Assembly: GCA_035248725.1 (NCBI GenBank)
Contig: DATFHG010000068.1
Coordinates: 1 to 35,529 of the forward strand
DNA from: DASPMP01 sp035248725
Lineage (GTDB): Bacteria > Gemmatimonadota > Gemmatimonadetes > Gemmatimonadales > Gemmatimonadaceae
DNA: 35,529 nt
Direction of reading: 5' to 3'
Both the position numbers and the translations under genes were made by a program. The notes under the pieces are model-generated. The model was not told the origin of the DNA. It saw only the letters and a program-made list of their open reading frames with translations, and ran no database searches. Position 1 is the first letter of the stretch; every line of letters begins with the position of its first letter. Shown here piece after piece: positions 1 to 7,984 of this stretch.

Positions 1-479
1 AGAAGGCGCCCGACCTCGCGGGCAAATCTCTCGAGCAGCTGCTGTCCGGGTTGAACGCCGTGCCGGAGGCCGTGCGCACCGCGGTGCGCAACAACGGCGG
101 CGGGCATTGGAACCACTCGCTGTTCTGGGAGCTCATGGGCCCGAACGCCGGGGGCGCTCCATCAGGCAAGCTCGCCGACGCGATCAAATCGGCATTCGGC
201 GACTTCGACAAGTTCAAGGAGCAGTTCGCCGCGGCGGCGGCTGGACGCTTCGGGTCGGGGTGGGCGTGGTTGATCAACGACGGCGGCAAGCTGTCCATCA
301 CCAGCACGCCGAACCAGGACAACCCGATCATGGACGGGAAGTCGCCGAAGGCCATCCTCCTCGGCCTCGACGTCTGGGAGCACGCGTACTACCTGCTGTA
401 CCAGAACCGTCGTCCCGACTACGTGAAGGCCTGGTGGAACGTCGTGAACTGGTCGGCCGTCGCGAAACGCTTCGGCTGA
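1..479 (+). CDS. sod: Superoxide dismutase (Mn/Fe family), 5' end outside window
   Basis: Converts superoxide to O2 and H2O2. Only the last 158 residues are present; the frame is open to the first base, so the gene starts upstream and the first metal-binding His is not visible. The second His lies in GGGHWNHSLFW, and the last two ligands, Asp and His, in LDVWEHAYYLLYQNRR. The pattern NNGGGH plus NQDNPIM, with Gln rather than Ala, resembles Mn-type more than Fe-type enzymes, but metal use cannot be settled from sequence. The gene ends one base before the stop codon of the convergent antiporter gene, leaving no room for a terminator between them. Confidence 0.95.
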   Translation, partial: KAPDLAGKSLEQLLSGLNAVPEAVRTAVRNNGGGHWNHSLFWELMGPNAGGAPSGKLADAIKSAFGDFDKFKEQFAAAAAGRFGSGWAWLINDGGKLSITSTPNQDNPIMDGKSPKAILLGLDVWEHAYYLLYQNRRPDYVKAWWNVVNWSAVAKRFG

Positions 480-480
480 G

Positions 481-1707
481 CTACCCCGGACGAGACGCAG
501 GAGACGCAGCCCCGCGCTCCCGCACCAGTCGCGCGAGCGCGGGCGGCGTGATGAACGTCGTCGCGAGCACCATGAGCATGATGGCGCCGAACTCGCCCGC
601 GCTGATTGCCGCGGAGGCAAGGCCCATCTGCGCGAAGATCAGGCCGACTTCGCCACGCGGCACCATGGCGATCCCGACGAGCAGTTTGCGACCCTTGAAC
701 CACCACGGGGCGTAGCCGGCGACGACCTTCCCCACGATTCCGACGGCGATCAGCGCACCGCCGAGCTGCAGGGAGCGTGCATCGGCAAGGGCGCGCAGGT
801 CGACGGACGCGCCGACCGCCGCGAAGAACACCGGCACGAAGAAATGGCCCAGCGTCGTCGTCGCTTTCTCGATGTCGCGGCGCTGCGGCACGCGGTACAG
901 CACCAGTCCTGCTGCGAACGCACCGACGATCATCGCCGAACCGCTCAGGTCCGCGAGCCACGCGAGAAGAAACGCGAAGGACAGACCAAAGATGCCGAGC
1001 GCGCCGGCGGCGCGAATCCGCTCGACGCCCGCAAAGAGGGGCCCGGCCACCACCGATCCGGCCAGCACGGCAACGGCCACGAAGGCTATGGCGACTCCGG
1101 CAATGCGGGCGACGGCGCCGGCACCGATCTGCGTCCCGCTGACGACTGCCGCGATGACCGCAAGGATCACCAGACCAATGACGTCGTCGATGACCGCGGC
1201 GCCCAGCACGACGCGTCCTTCGTTGGTGTCGAGCCAGCCGAGCTCGGAGAGCACGCGCGCGGATATTCCCACGGACGTCGCGCACAACGCCGCGCCGCAC
1301 ACGAGCGCGGGAACCTGGTCCAGCCCGAGCGCGCGAGATGCGACGAAGCCCATACCGAATGGCAGAATCACGCCCGCGACGGCCACGGTCGTGGCGGCAT
1401 TCCCGACGCGCACGAGGCTCGCCAGCTCGGTCTCGAGTCCGATGGCGAAGAGCAGGACGACGACCCCGATCTCCGCCATCGCTCCGATGACGGGATCCGT
1501 CGGATTCAGGATGCCGAGGACGGAACCGCCGAGGAGAATCCCCGCAATCAGCTCGCCCAGCACGGCGGGCTGGCCGAGTCGCTGCGCGATCTCGCCGAGC
1601 AGCTTCGTGGAGACGAGGATCGCGACGAGTGTCGCGAGCAGGGCGGCGACGCTGTGACCTGCATTCGATGGTGCTGCCGCCGCGACCAGCGGCAGAGCGA
1701 GCGTCAC
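481..1707 (-). CDS. CPA2-family cation/proton antiporter
   Basis: A 408-residue integral membrane protein with about 12 hydrophobic segments, predicted to exchange Na+ or K+ for H+ across the inner membrane. The membrane domain is typical of the CPA2 family: GELIAGILLGGSVLG near residue 51, LLFAIGLETEL near 85, and a double-aspartate motif VIDDVIGLV with D174-D175, which in this family marks electrogenic transport. There is no C-terminal TrkA-N/RCK domain, so it is closer to NapA-like antiporters than to KefB/KefC. The start is GTG at 1707, which overlaps the speA stop by four bases (GTGA) and suggests translational coupling. Acid or pH stress is a plausible shared theme because arginine decarboxylation consumes a proton; that link is inference. 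Confidence 0.9.
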   Translation of the reverse strand: MTLALPLVAAAAPSNAGHSVAALLATLVAILVSTKLLGEIAQRLGQPAVLGELIAGILLGGSVLGILNPTDPVIGAMAEIGVVVLLFAIGLETELASLVRVGNAATTVAVAGVILPFGMGFVASRALGLDQVPALVCGAALCATSVGISARVLSELGWLDTNEGRVVLGAAVIDDVIGLVILAVIAAVVSGTQIGAGAVARIAGVAIAFVAVAVLAGSVVAGPLFAGVERIRAAGALGIFGLSFAFLLAWLADLSGSAMIVGAFAAGLVLYRVPQRRDIEKATTTLGHFFVPVFFAAVGASVDLRALADARSLQLGGALIAVGIVGKVVAGYAPWWFKGRKLLVGIAMVPRGEVGLIFAQMGLASAAISAGEFGAIMLMVLATTFITPPALARLVRERGAASPASRPG

Positions 1708-3659
1708 TGCGCGGCTTCGCCTTCGAGGTAGGTATACCCTTCCAGGCCGGCGACGTAATCGGCGATGAACGTGTTCGCTTCCTGCCGGTTGAGGTGCTTC
1801 GCGCTCCCGACTTTGCGCCGGAACACCTGCAGCAGATCCGACGCACGGAACTGCACGTAGTTCAGTACCTCCGTCACGGTGTCCCCATGAACGAGATCCG
1901 TCACCGTGTGACCCCCGTTCGGCGTGAGGCGGATGTGCACCGCGTTCGTGTCGCCGAAGAGGTTGTGGAGGTCGCCGAGGATCTCCTGATAGGCGCCGGT
2001 GAGAAACACGCCCAGCATGTACGCCTCGCCCTCGCGGGGCTCGTGGAGCTCGAGGCTCGGGCTGCCGTCCTTGACGCCCGCAAAGCGATCGATCTTGCCG
2101 TCCGAATCGCAGGTGACGTCCTGGATGGTGCCGCGGCGCGTTGGCTCCTCGTCCAGCCGATGGATGGGCATGATCGGGAACAGCTGATCGATGGCCCAGC
2201 TGTCCGGCAGCGACTGGAAGACGGAGAAGTTGCAGAAGTAGCGGTCGACCAGCGACGCATCGAGGTCCTTCACGATGTCCTCGAAGTCATCGCGGTGCCG
2301 CTCCACGTACTTGGTGATGACGTTCAGGGTCGCGTGATAGATGCGCTCGGCGATCGCGCGACCGCGTAGGTTCAGCACGCCGGTGTTGAACAGCTCGTGG
2401 GCGCGTTCCTTGTCGAACGTGAGGTCGTGATAGATCTCGCGGACGCGGCGGCGCGAGACGTTTTTCCGCTGCGCGTCCTTGAAGTCAGCCAGCATCTCAT
2501 GCAGCAGCGTGTGATCGTCCTCGGTCAACGCAGGGATCTCGCGCACCTCGTGAGATTCGACGTCGATCACCTTGAGCAGCAGCAGCGCATGGTGCGCGGT
2601 GAGCGCGCGCCCGGATTCGCTGATGAGGTGCGGCATCGGCAGTTCGTGCTCCTTGCACGCTTCCGCCAGCGTGTACACGACGTCGTTGGCGTACTCCTGC
2701 ACCGAATAATTCACGCTGGAGTCCGACTCCGAATTCGTGCCGTCGTAGTCGACGCCGAGACCGCCGCCCACGTCCACGTGCGTGATGTTCAGTCCCATCT
2801 GGCGCAGCTCGACGTAGAAACGCGTCACTTCCTGCAGGCCATTCTTGATGAAGCGGATGTCGGTGATCTGCGAGCCGAGATGGAAGTGAATCAGCCGGAT
2901 CCAGTCGAGCTTGTCGGCCGCGCGCAGCTTGTCGATGGCCGTCATGAGATCGGCCGAGTTCAGCCCGAACTTGGACTTTTCGCCTCCGCTCTCCTTCCAC
3001 CGACCGAAGCCGCGTGATGCAAGCTTGATTCGCACGCCCGCCGTCGGCGTCACGCCCAGCTCCTCGGCCGCCTGGATCAGCACGTCGATCTCGCTCAGCT
3101 GTTCGATGACCACGAACACCTGGTGGCCCAGCTTCTGTCCCATGAGGGCGAGGCGCATGAACTCCTCGTCCTTGTAGCCGTTGCAGACGATGAGGTGGTT
3201 CGTGTGTTCCGCCAGGCCAAGCACCGCTTGCAGCTCGGGCTTGCTGCCGCACTCCAGACCGACGCCGTGTGGCGAACCGAACTCCACGATCTCCTCGATC
3301 ACGTGGCGCTGCTGGTTGACCTTGATCGGATACACGGTGGTGTACCCGCCGTCGTAGTTGAACTCCTCGCGCGCGTTCTTGAAGCGGTGCGTCAGCGCAT
3401 CCAGCCGCGAACGCAGGATGTCGGAGAAGCGCAGGAGCACGGGGAGCTGCACGCCCTGCTCCTCGAGATCGGTCGCGAGCTCGTAGAGATCCAGCTCATG
3501 ATCCGGATGCTCGGCGGACGGACGCACGACCACGTGCCCCTTGCCGTTGATGTCGAAGAAACCCGCGCCCCAGCCGTCGATGTTGTAGAGCGACTTGGCA
3601 GAGTCGATCGACCATGCCGGAGGCGCCTCGGTCGGGACGGGTTCGGTGTGCGTCGCCAT
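1704..3659 (-). CDS. speA: Biosynthetic-type arginine decarboxylase
   Basis: Decarboxylates L-arginine to agmatine, the first step of a putrescine/spermidine route; PLP-dependent, fold III, cytoplasmic. At 651 residues it matches the SpeA family. The N-terminus has WGAGFFDINGKG, the PLP lysine is K113 in YPIKVNQ, the phosphate-binding glycine region is HVDVGGGLGVDYDG near 294, and the active-site Cys is C517 in CDSDGKIDRF. The start ATG has no Shine-Dalgarno; instead TATCTT (3666-3671) lies six bases upstream. It follows pdxH on the same strand after 76 bases that hold a heptad repeat, and its stop overlaps the antiporter start. PdxH supplies the PLP cofactor, so the pair makes metabolic sense. 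Confidence 0.96.
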   Translation of the reverse strand: MATHTEPVPTEAPPAWSIDSAKSLYNIDGWGAGFFDINGKGHVVVRPSAEHPDHELDLYELATDLEEQGVQLPVLLRFSDILRSRLDALTHRFKNAREEFNYDGGYTTVYPIKVNQQRHVIEEIVEFGSPHGVGLECGSKPELQAVLGLAEHTNHLIVCNGYKDEEFMRLALMGQKLGHQVFVVIEQLSEIDVLIQAAEELGVTPTAGVRIKLASRGFGRWKESGGEKSKFGLNSADLMTAIDKLRAADKLDWIRLIHFHLGSQITDIRFIKNGLQEVTRFYVELRQMGLNITHVDVGGGLGVDYDGTNSESDSSVNYSVQEYANDVVYTLAEACKEHELPMPHLISESGRALTAHHALLLLKVIDVESHEVREIPALTEDDHTLLHEMLADFKDAQRKNVSRRRVREIYHDLTFDKERAHELFNTGVLNLRGRAIAERIYHATLNVITKYVERHRDDFEDIVKDLDASLVDRYFCNFSVFQSLPDSWAIDQLFPIMPIHRLDEEPTRRGTIQDVTCDSDGKIDRFAGVKDGSPSLELHEPREGEAYMLGVFLTGAYQEILGDLHNLFGDTNAVHIRLTPNGGHTVTDLVHGDTVTEVLNYVQFRASDLLQVFRRKVGSAKHLNRQEANTFIADYVAGLEGYTYLEGEAAQ

Positions 3660-3665
3660 GGGGAG

Positions 3666-3671
3666 AAGATA
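3666..3671 (-). promoter_or_regulatory. Candidate -10 element for a near-leaderless speA transcript
   Basis: TATCTT on the minus strand fits the TANNNT pattern and is followed by the six bases CTCCCC and then the speA ATG. No purine-rich ribosome binding site lies between. If used, transcription would start at or next to the start codon. No -35 is obvious. Inferred from sequence alone. Confidence 0.35.
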
Positions 3672-3674
3672 AGA

Positions 3675-3735
3675 AGTTTGGAGTCGGGCGTTGGGAGTTT
3701 TTCACCGCACCCGACTCTCAACTCCCAACTCTCCA
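3675..3735. repeat. Intergenic heptad repeats in facing orientation
   Basis: Between pdxH and speA the plus strand reads agtttgg, agtcggg, cgttggg and agttttt in consecutive seven-base units (3675-3702). The other half (3711-3735), read on the minus strand, gives agttggg, agttgag and agtcggg. The two halves therefore carry the same heptad in opposite directions. Exact inverted matches are ttgggagtt (3691-3699) with aactcccaa (3720-3728), and gagtcggg (3681-3688) with cccgactc (3710-3717). The arms are interleaved rather than nested, so one simple hairpin cannot use both. Function unknown. Confidence 0.7.
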
Positions 3736-4338
3736 CTACGGATACAGCAGCTGCACGCGCCATCCGTCGCCGTCGCGCACGAAGAGTTGCCGATCGTGCA
3801 GGCGACTCGGCTTGCCCTTCCAGAATTCGATGGATGCGGGTTCCAGCCGGAACCCGGACCAGAACGGAGGACGCGGCACTGGGACGCCGGCGTATTTCGC
3901 GTCGAATTCCGCGAGGCGCGCGTCGAGGTCGCCCGGGCGCGCGATCGTGCGGCTCTGGCGCGACGCCCACGCGCCAAGCTGGCTGCCGCGCGGGCGCGAC
4001 GCGAAGTACGCGTCCGCCTCCGCGTCCGTGACGCGGGCGACACGTCCTTCCACACGGATCTGCCGCTCGAGATGCGGCCAGTGAAAGGTCATCGCCGCCC
4101 GCCGGTTGCCCGCGAGCTCACGCCCCTTGCGGCTTTCGAGGTTGGTGTAGAACACGAACCCGTGCTCGTCGACGTCCTTGAGGAGCAGCATCCGGACGGA
4201 CGGCTGGCCATCCTCGCCCACGGTGCCGAGCGCGAATGCGGTGGGTTCGGGGATCTGGTCCCGCGGCATCGCTTGCGCCTCGGCGAGGTATTGCTGAAAC
4301 AGCACGATCGGATCGTGCAGCGGTCGAACCGTCGCCAT
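3736..4338 (-). CDS. pdxH: Pyridoxamine 5'-phosphate oxidase
   Basis: FMN enzyme that oxidises pyridoxine or pyridoxamine 5'-phosphate to PLP. The 200-residue protein from ATG 4338 has the family layout: start MATVRPLHDP, the FMN-contact segment RMLLLKDVDEHGFVFYTN near residue 50, SRKGRELAGN, the Q-I-R-V-E-G strand, PRPPFWSGFRLEP, and the C-terminal RLHDR whose Arg and His contact PLP in characterised enzymes. The frame is open to 4443, but the residues before 4338 are Arg/Ser-rich and resemble no PdxH N-terminus, so they are excluded. It is divergent from the persulfide dioxygenase, with 35 bases between start codons, and lies upstream of PLP-dependent speA. Confidence 0.95.
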   Translation of the reverse strand: MATVRPLHDPIVLFQQYLAEAQAMPRDQIPEPTAFALGTVGEDGQPSVRMLLLKDVDEHGFVFYTNLESRKGRELAGNRRAAMTFHWPHLERQIRVEGRVARVTDAEADAYFASRPRGSQLGAWASRQSRTIARPGDLDARLAEFDAKYAGVPVPRPPFWSGFRLEPASIEFWKGKPSRLHDRQLFVRDGDGWRVQLLYP

Positions 4339-4359
4339 TGGCTGGGTGGGGGTGACGCG

Positions 4360-4365
4360 TATGTT
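4360..4365 (+). promoter_or_regulatory. Candidate -10 element for the persulfide dioxygenase gene
   Basis: TATGTT lies eight bases before ATG 4374 in the very short divergent gap from pdxH. No convincing Shine-Dalgarno precedes ATG 4374. This fits a leaderless or nearly leaderless transcript. Inference only. Confidence 0.35.
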
Positions 4366-4373
4366 ATGTGCCG

Positions 4374-5786
4374 ATGCTCTTCGAACGCTACTATGACGAG
4401 ACGCTCGCACAAGCGAGCTATCTCGTCGGGTGCGAGGCCACACGCGAAGCGATCGTGATCGATCCCAACCGCGACGTGGAGGCCTACGTTCGTGCCGCCC
4501 ACGCGCGACGCATGCGGATCCGCGTCGTCACGGAGACGCACATTCACGCGGACTTTCTGTCCGGTGCGCGCGCCCTGGCGGAAGCGACCGGCGCGACGCT
4601 CATGCTCTCCGGCGACTCGACGCCCGACTGGAGGTACGGATTCGCCACCGAGGACACCAGACTGGTGCACGATGGCGATACCATCGACGTCGGCCAGGTG
4701 CGCCTGACCGTCATGCACGCGCCGGGTCACACGCCCGAGCAGGTCGTCTTCCTCGTCACCGATCGCGCGACGGGTGACCGGCCGCTCGGCTTGCTCAGTG
4801 GAGACTTCCTGTTCGTCGGCGACGTCGGACGTCCGGATCTCCTCGAGAAGGCCGCGCACATCGCCGGCTCGATGGAGACCGCGGCGCGCCAGTTGTATCG
4901 GTCGCTGCAGCGGACCGCCGAGCTGCCGGACTATCTCCAGATCTGGCCTGGCCACGGCGCGGGCTCTGCGTGCGGCAAATCCCTCGGCGCGGTGCCGCAG
5001 ACGACGCTCGGGTACGAGCGGATGTATAACCCCGCGCTGCAGCAGAAATCCGAGAGCGATTTCGTGCGTTGGGTGCTGTCCGATCAGCCCGAACCGCCGC
5101 CCTATTTCGCGGAGATGAAGCGGCTCAACAAGGACGGCCCGCCACCGCCGCCGTCGCCCGCCAATGTGCGCGAGCTCTCCGTATCGGAGCTGGACGACGC
5201 ACTGCACGACGGCGGGTGGGTCATCGACGTGCGATCGTCCGCCGACTTCGCGCGCGGTCATGTGACCGGTACGATCAACATTCCGTCGTCCAACAGCCTC
5301 GCCACGTACGCCGGCACCGTGCTGTCCTACGATCGTCCGATCATCCTGATCGCCAAGGGCGCCGATCAGGCAGCGAAAGCCGCGCGACAGCTCGCGCTCA
5401 TCGGCATGGATCGCGTTACCGGCTGGATTCCGTTTTCGGCGATCGACGGGCGCACCATGGCGCCCTCGCGTTTGATCGATGCGCCCGCGCTCGCGCGCGC
5501 GCTCGAGAATGGCAGCGCGCCGCACATCATCGACGTGCGCGGACGTAGCGAGTGGAACCACGAACACCTCGCCGCCGCCGAACACATCTACCTGGGCGAC
5601 CTCGTCGCGCGCACGGCATCGATGCCGCGAGACGACGCGATCGTCGTGCTGTGTCAGTCGGGGACGCGTTCGTCCATCGCGGCGAGCCTGCTCCTGGCTC
5701 ACGGCTTCGCGAACGTTTCCAACTTCTCCGGCGGCGTCGACGCGTGGCGCAAGGCCGGCCTTCCTCTCATCGACGAACACGCATGA
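4374..5786 (+). CDS. CstB-like persulfide dioxygenase with two rhodanese domains
   Basis: A 470-residue fusion of a metallo-beta-lactamase-fold domain (about 1-255), a rhodanese domain without catalytic Cys (about 262-355) and an active rhodanese domain (about 365-468). This architecture matches Staphylococcus aureus CstB, which oxidises low-molecular-weight persulfides and transfers sulfur to sulfite. Metal-site residues are H56, H58 and D60 in THIHADF, His in APGHTPE, Asp in GDVGRPDL and His in WPGHGAG. F61 stands where binuclear family members have His, consistent with the mononuclear Fe site of ETHE1-type enzymes. The second rhodanese has C427 in LCQSGTRSS; the first has AKGADQ instead. 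ATG 4374 is preferred over GTG 4368 because MLFERYYDE matches the usual N-terminus. Its stop overlaps the next gene (ATGA). Confidence 0.86.
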   Translation: MLFERYYDETLAQASYLVGCEATREAIVIDPNRDVEAYVRAAHARRMRIRVVTETHIHADFLSGARALAEATGATLMLSGDSTPDWRYGFATEDTRLVHDGDTIDVGQVRLTVMHAPGHTPEQVVFLVTDRATGDRPLGLLSGDFLFVGDVGRPDLLEKAAHIAGSMETAARQLYRSLQRTAELPDYLQIWPGHGAGSACGKSLGAVPQTTLGYERMYNPALQQKSESDFVRWVLSDQPEPPPYFAEMKRLNKDGPPPPPSPANVRELSVSELDDALHDGGWVIDVRSSADFARGHVTGTINIPSSNSLATYAGTVLSYDRPIILIAKGADQAAKAARQLALIGMDRVTGWIPFSAIDGRTMAPSRLIDAPALARALENGSAPHIIDVRGRSEWNHEHLAAAEHIYLGDLVARTASMPRDDAIVVLCQSGTRSSIAASLLLAHGFANVSNFSGGVDAWRKAGLPLIDEHA

Positions 5787-7066
5787 GTCGCCATTTCGTG
5801 ACCGCTGCCTTCCTGGTGGCGGCGTCGCTGGCCGCGCAGACGCCGGCTCCCGCTGCCCCGGCACAGGCTACGCTCCTCGTTCCCGATCGCGTGTTCGACG
5901 CGATCGACGCACAGCCGCACGAGGGATGGGTGGTGCTCGTGCGCGGCAATCGCATCGACGCCGTGGGACCGACGGCGCAGGTGAATGCCGCCGGCGCGAC
6001 GACGATTCGTCTCGCCGGCACCACGCTCCTCCCCGGACTCATCGAAGGGCATTCCCACCTGTTGCTGCATCCATACAACGAGACGCCGTGGGACCAGCAG
6101 GTGCTGCGCGAGCCCGAAGCGCTGCGGGTGGCGCGCGCGGTCAACCACGCACGCGCCACGCTCATGGCCGGGTTCACGACGGTGCGCGATCTCGGCACGG
6201 AGGGCGCCGGCTATTCCGACGTGGGACTGAAGCAGGCCATCGAGCAAGGCATCATTCCCGGACCACGCATGGTGGTCGTGACGCGGGCCATCGTAGCCAC
6301 CGGGAGCTACGCGCCCTCCGGCTTCGATCCACGCTGGGACATTCCGCAGGGCGCGCAGGAAGCCGATGGCATCGATGGCGTGACGCACGTGGTTCGCGAT
6401 CAGATCAAGCGCGGCGCCGATTGGATCAAGGTGTACGCCGACTACCGTTGGGGTCCGAACGGCGAAGCACGTCCGACGTTCACCGAAGAAGAGTTCCGCA
6501 CGATCGTGGAAGTGGCGGCCAGCAGCGGACGGCCGGTGGCGGCGCACGCGGCGACCGCAGAAGGAATGCGCCGCGCGATCATGGCGGGGGTCGAGACCGT
6601 CGAGCACGGAGACAATGGCACGCCTGAAGTATTCCGGCTCATGAAGGAGAAAGGCGTGTGTCTCGTACCGACCGTTGCTGCCGGCGACGCGATCCTTCAG
6701 TACCGCGGCTACAAACGCGGGACGCAGCCCGAGCCTCCATCGATCCGCGCCAAGCGCGCGAGCCTGCGCGCCGCACTCGATGCCGGCGTCACCATCTGCA
6801 ACGGCAGCGACGTCGGCGTGTTCGCCCACGGCGACAATGCGCGGGAGCTGGAGCTGCTCGTGGACTACGGCATGACGCCCGTGCAGGTCCTCATGTCGGC
6901 GACATCCATCGACGCCCGCATGCTGCATTGGCAGAACAAGCTCGGCAGCGTGAAGGCGGGTCTGCTCGCGGATCTCATCGCCGTCGACGGCGATCCCACG
7001 CAGGACATCGCCGCCGTTCGCCGCGTGCGCTTCGTGATGAAGGACGGCGTGATCTACAAGAGATAG
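5783..7066 (+). CDS. Secreted amidohydrolase, imidazolonepropionase-like
   Basis: A metal-dependent amidohydrolase-superfamily enzyme of 427 residues, exported: the first 18 or so residues (MSRHFVTAAFLVAASLA) form a signal peptide with cleavage near AQT/APA. The TIM-barrel metal site is complete: H90 and H92 in EGHSH, K216 in WIKVYAD (bridging carbamylated lysine), H255 in AAHAATAEG, H275 in VEHGDNGT and D343 in NGSDVGVF. The C-terminal strand GLLADLIAVDGDP closes the beta-sandwich. Substrate unknown; related enzymes hydrolyse cyclic amides, dipeptides such as Xaa-Pro, or organophosphates. The ATG shares four bases with the upstream stop, so co-translation is likely although the functions look unrelated. 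The 3' end overlaps the convergent patatin gene by 13 bases. Confidence 0.87.
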   Translation: MSRHFVTAAFLVAASLAAQTPAPAAPAQATLLVPDRVFDAIDAQPHEGWVVLVRGNRIDAVGPTAQVNAAGATTIRLAGTTLLPGLIEGHSHLLLHPYNETPWDQQVLREPEALRVARAVNHARATLMAGFTTVRDLGTEGAGYSDVGLKQAIEQGIIPGPRMVVVTRAIVATGSYAPSGFDPRWDIPQGAQEADGIDGVTHVVRDQIKRGADWIKVYADYRWGPNGEARPTFTEEEFRTIVEVAASSGRPVAAHAATAEGMRRAIMAGVETVEHGDNGTPEVFRLMKEKGVCLVPTVAAGDAILQYRGYKRGTQPEPPSIRAKRASLRAALDAGVTICNGSDVGVFAHGDNARELELLVDYGMTPVQVLMSATSIDARMLHWQNKLGSVKAGLLADLIAVDGDPTQDIAAVRRVRFVMKDGVIYKR

Positions 7067-7920
7067 GCGTCGAGGGCGGCACGGTGGGTCGCTGCCTCGC
7101 GGGCACCCATCGCGATTGTGTCGTCGAGCAGGTGCGGCTGCGTGTAATCCCAGCGATTGATCGGCGTCGGCGCGCTGGGCGCGAGATAGAGCCGTCCGCG
7201 CTGAACGCCGAGGACCGACGCATGATATGGTCGCGTGAGAAACACGATGCTCTTCGCGATGCCCGGATGCCGCTCGGCCACGAACGCAGGCGCGTTGTCG
7301 ACCATGCCGCCATCGAGAAGTCGCTGGCCTCGAAAATTGCCGATGGGCGTAAATGGAGGCGTGGCCGATGACGCGAGCACCAGACTGGCCAGCTCGTCGG
7401 GCGTCTCGCAGGTCCGTGCGTCCACGGCCACCGCGCGAAAGCCGAGCAGTCCAGGCAGCCGCGGGTGCGGCCCTCGCTTCACGGATCGCTCTGCCGAGTA
7501 GAGACCGATACCGAGCGCCGCGGAGAGCACGGCGGGCATGAGCGGAGGCAGCGCCGCCGCGAGCACGTAGATCGGGAACGGTTGCTGGCGAATGCGCTCA
7601 AGCCCTCCGTCGGCGAAGGTCAGGAGCAGAGTGTCCCGATAGATCTCACCTTGCGGAGCCGGGCGCTCGCCGCGCCACAACTTGCGCCAGTCGAAATTTC
7701 TCGTGATCCCGCGAACGCGGGACATCCAGTATGTACGCGCCTCGACACGACGTCCCGAAAGAAAGGTGGTGATGACGCACGCCCCGGCGCTGCATGACGC
7801 GACGACGGCCGTGCGCGGCAGGAGCGCGTCGTGCCATTCCGCGAGGAGTCCCATCGTGTAGAAGGCGCGATTGCCGCCGCCCGCGAATGTGAGCGCGAGG
7901 TCTCGCTTGATTGTCGTCAC
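7054..7920 (-). CDS. Patatin-like phospholipase
   Basis: A 288-residue alpha/beta hydrolase of the patatin family, which uses a Ser-Asp dyad to cleave acyl esters of phospholipids or other lipids. The oxyanion-hole motif is FAGGGNRAF (12-20), the nucleophile is S44 in SCSAGA, and the catalytic Asp is in LLDGGMVDNAP, the family DGG motif. The nucleophile elbow is SxSxG instead of GxSxG, an unusual but not disabling change. No signal peptide is evident; a hydrophobic stretch near residues 110-130 could be membrane-associated. The start is GTG 7920, the only in-frame start before an upstream stop (7930-7932). Divergent from the M20 hydrolase gene; its tail overlaps the amidohydrolase. Confidence 0.85.
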   Translation of the reverse strand: MTTIKRDLALTFAGGGNRAFYTMGLLAEWHDALLPRTAVVASCSAGACVITTFLSGRRVEARTYWMSRVRGITRNFDWRKLWRGERPAPQGEIYRDTLLLTFADGGLERIRQQPFPIYVLAAALPPLMPAVLSAALGIGLYSAERSVKRGPHPRLPGLLGFRAVAVDARTCETPDELASLVLASSATPPFTPIGNFRGQRLLDGGMVDNAPAFVAERHPGIAKSIVFLTRPYHASVLGVQRGRLYLAPSAPTPINRWDYTQPHLLDDTIAMGAREAATHRAALDAYLL

Positions 7921-7936
7921 GGTCGAAGTCTATCAT
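7907..7936 (+). promoter_or_regulatory. Candidate sigma70-type promoter for the M20 hydrolase gene
   Basis: TTGATT (7907-7912) and TATCAT (7931-7936) are separated by 18 bases, matching the -35 and -10 consensus at four and five of six positions. They lie about 50 bases before ATG 7985. The -35 half overlaps the start of the divergent patatin gene. Not experimentally supported. Confidence 0.38.
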
Positions 7937-7984
7937 CTGGCACGAACGGCTCACCCTTTCTTTCGTCCCTCTCCTCACTTCTCG

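Noticed and set aside
3675..3735. CRISPR-like array
   Set aside because: The seven-base units are contiguous, without spacers, and no cas genes are present.
4363..4370. Octamer GTTATGTG shared by 4363-4370 and 19129-19136, both upstream of plus-strand genes
   Set aside because: The distances to the start codons differ (a few bases versus over 40) and two copies of an octamer in 35 kb can be chance.
4089..5864. 591-codon minus-strand frame across the persulfide dioxygenase and pdxH
   Set aside because: Low-complexity, Arg-rich product without motifs; both genes it overlaps are clearly real.
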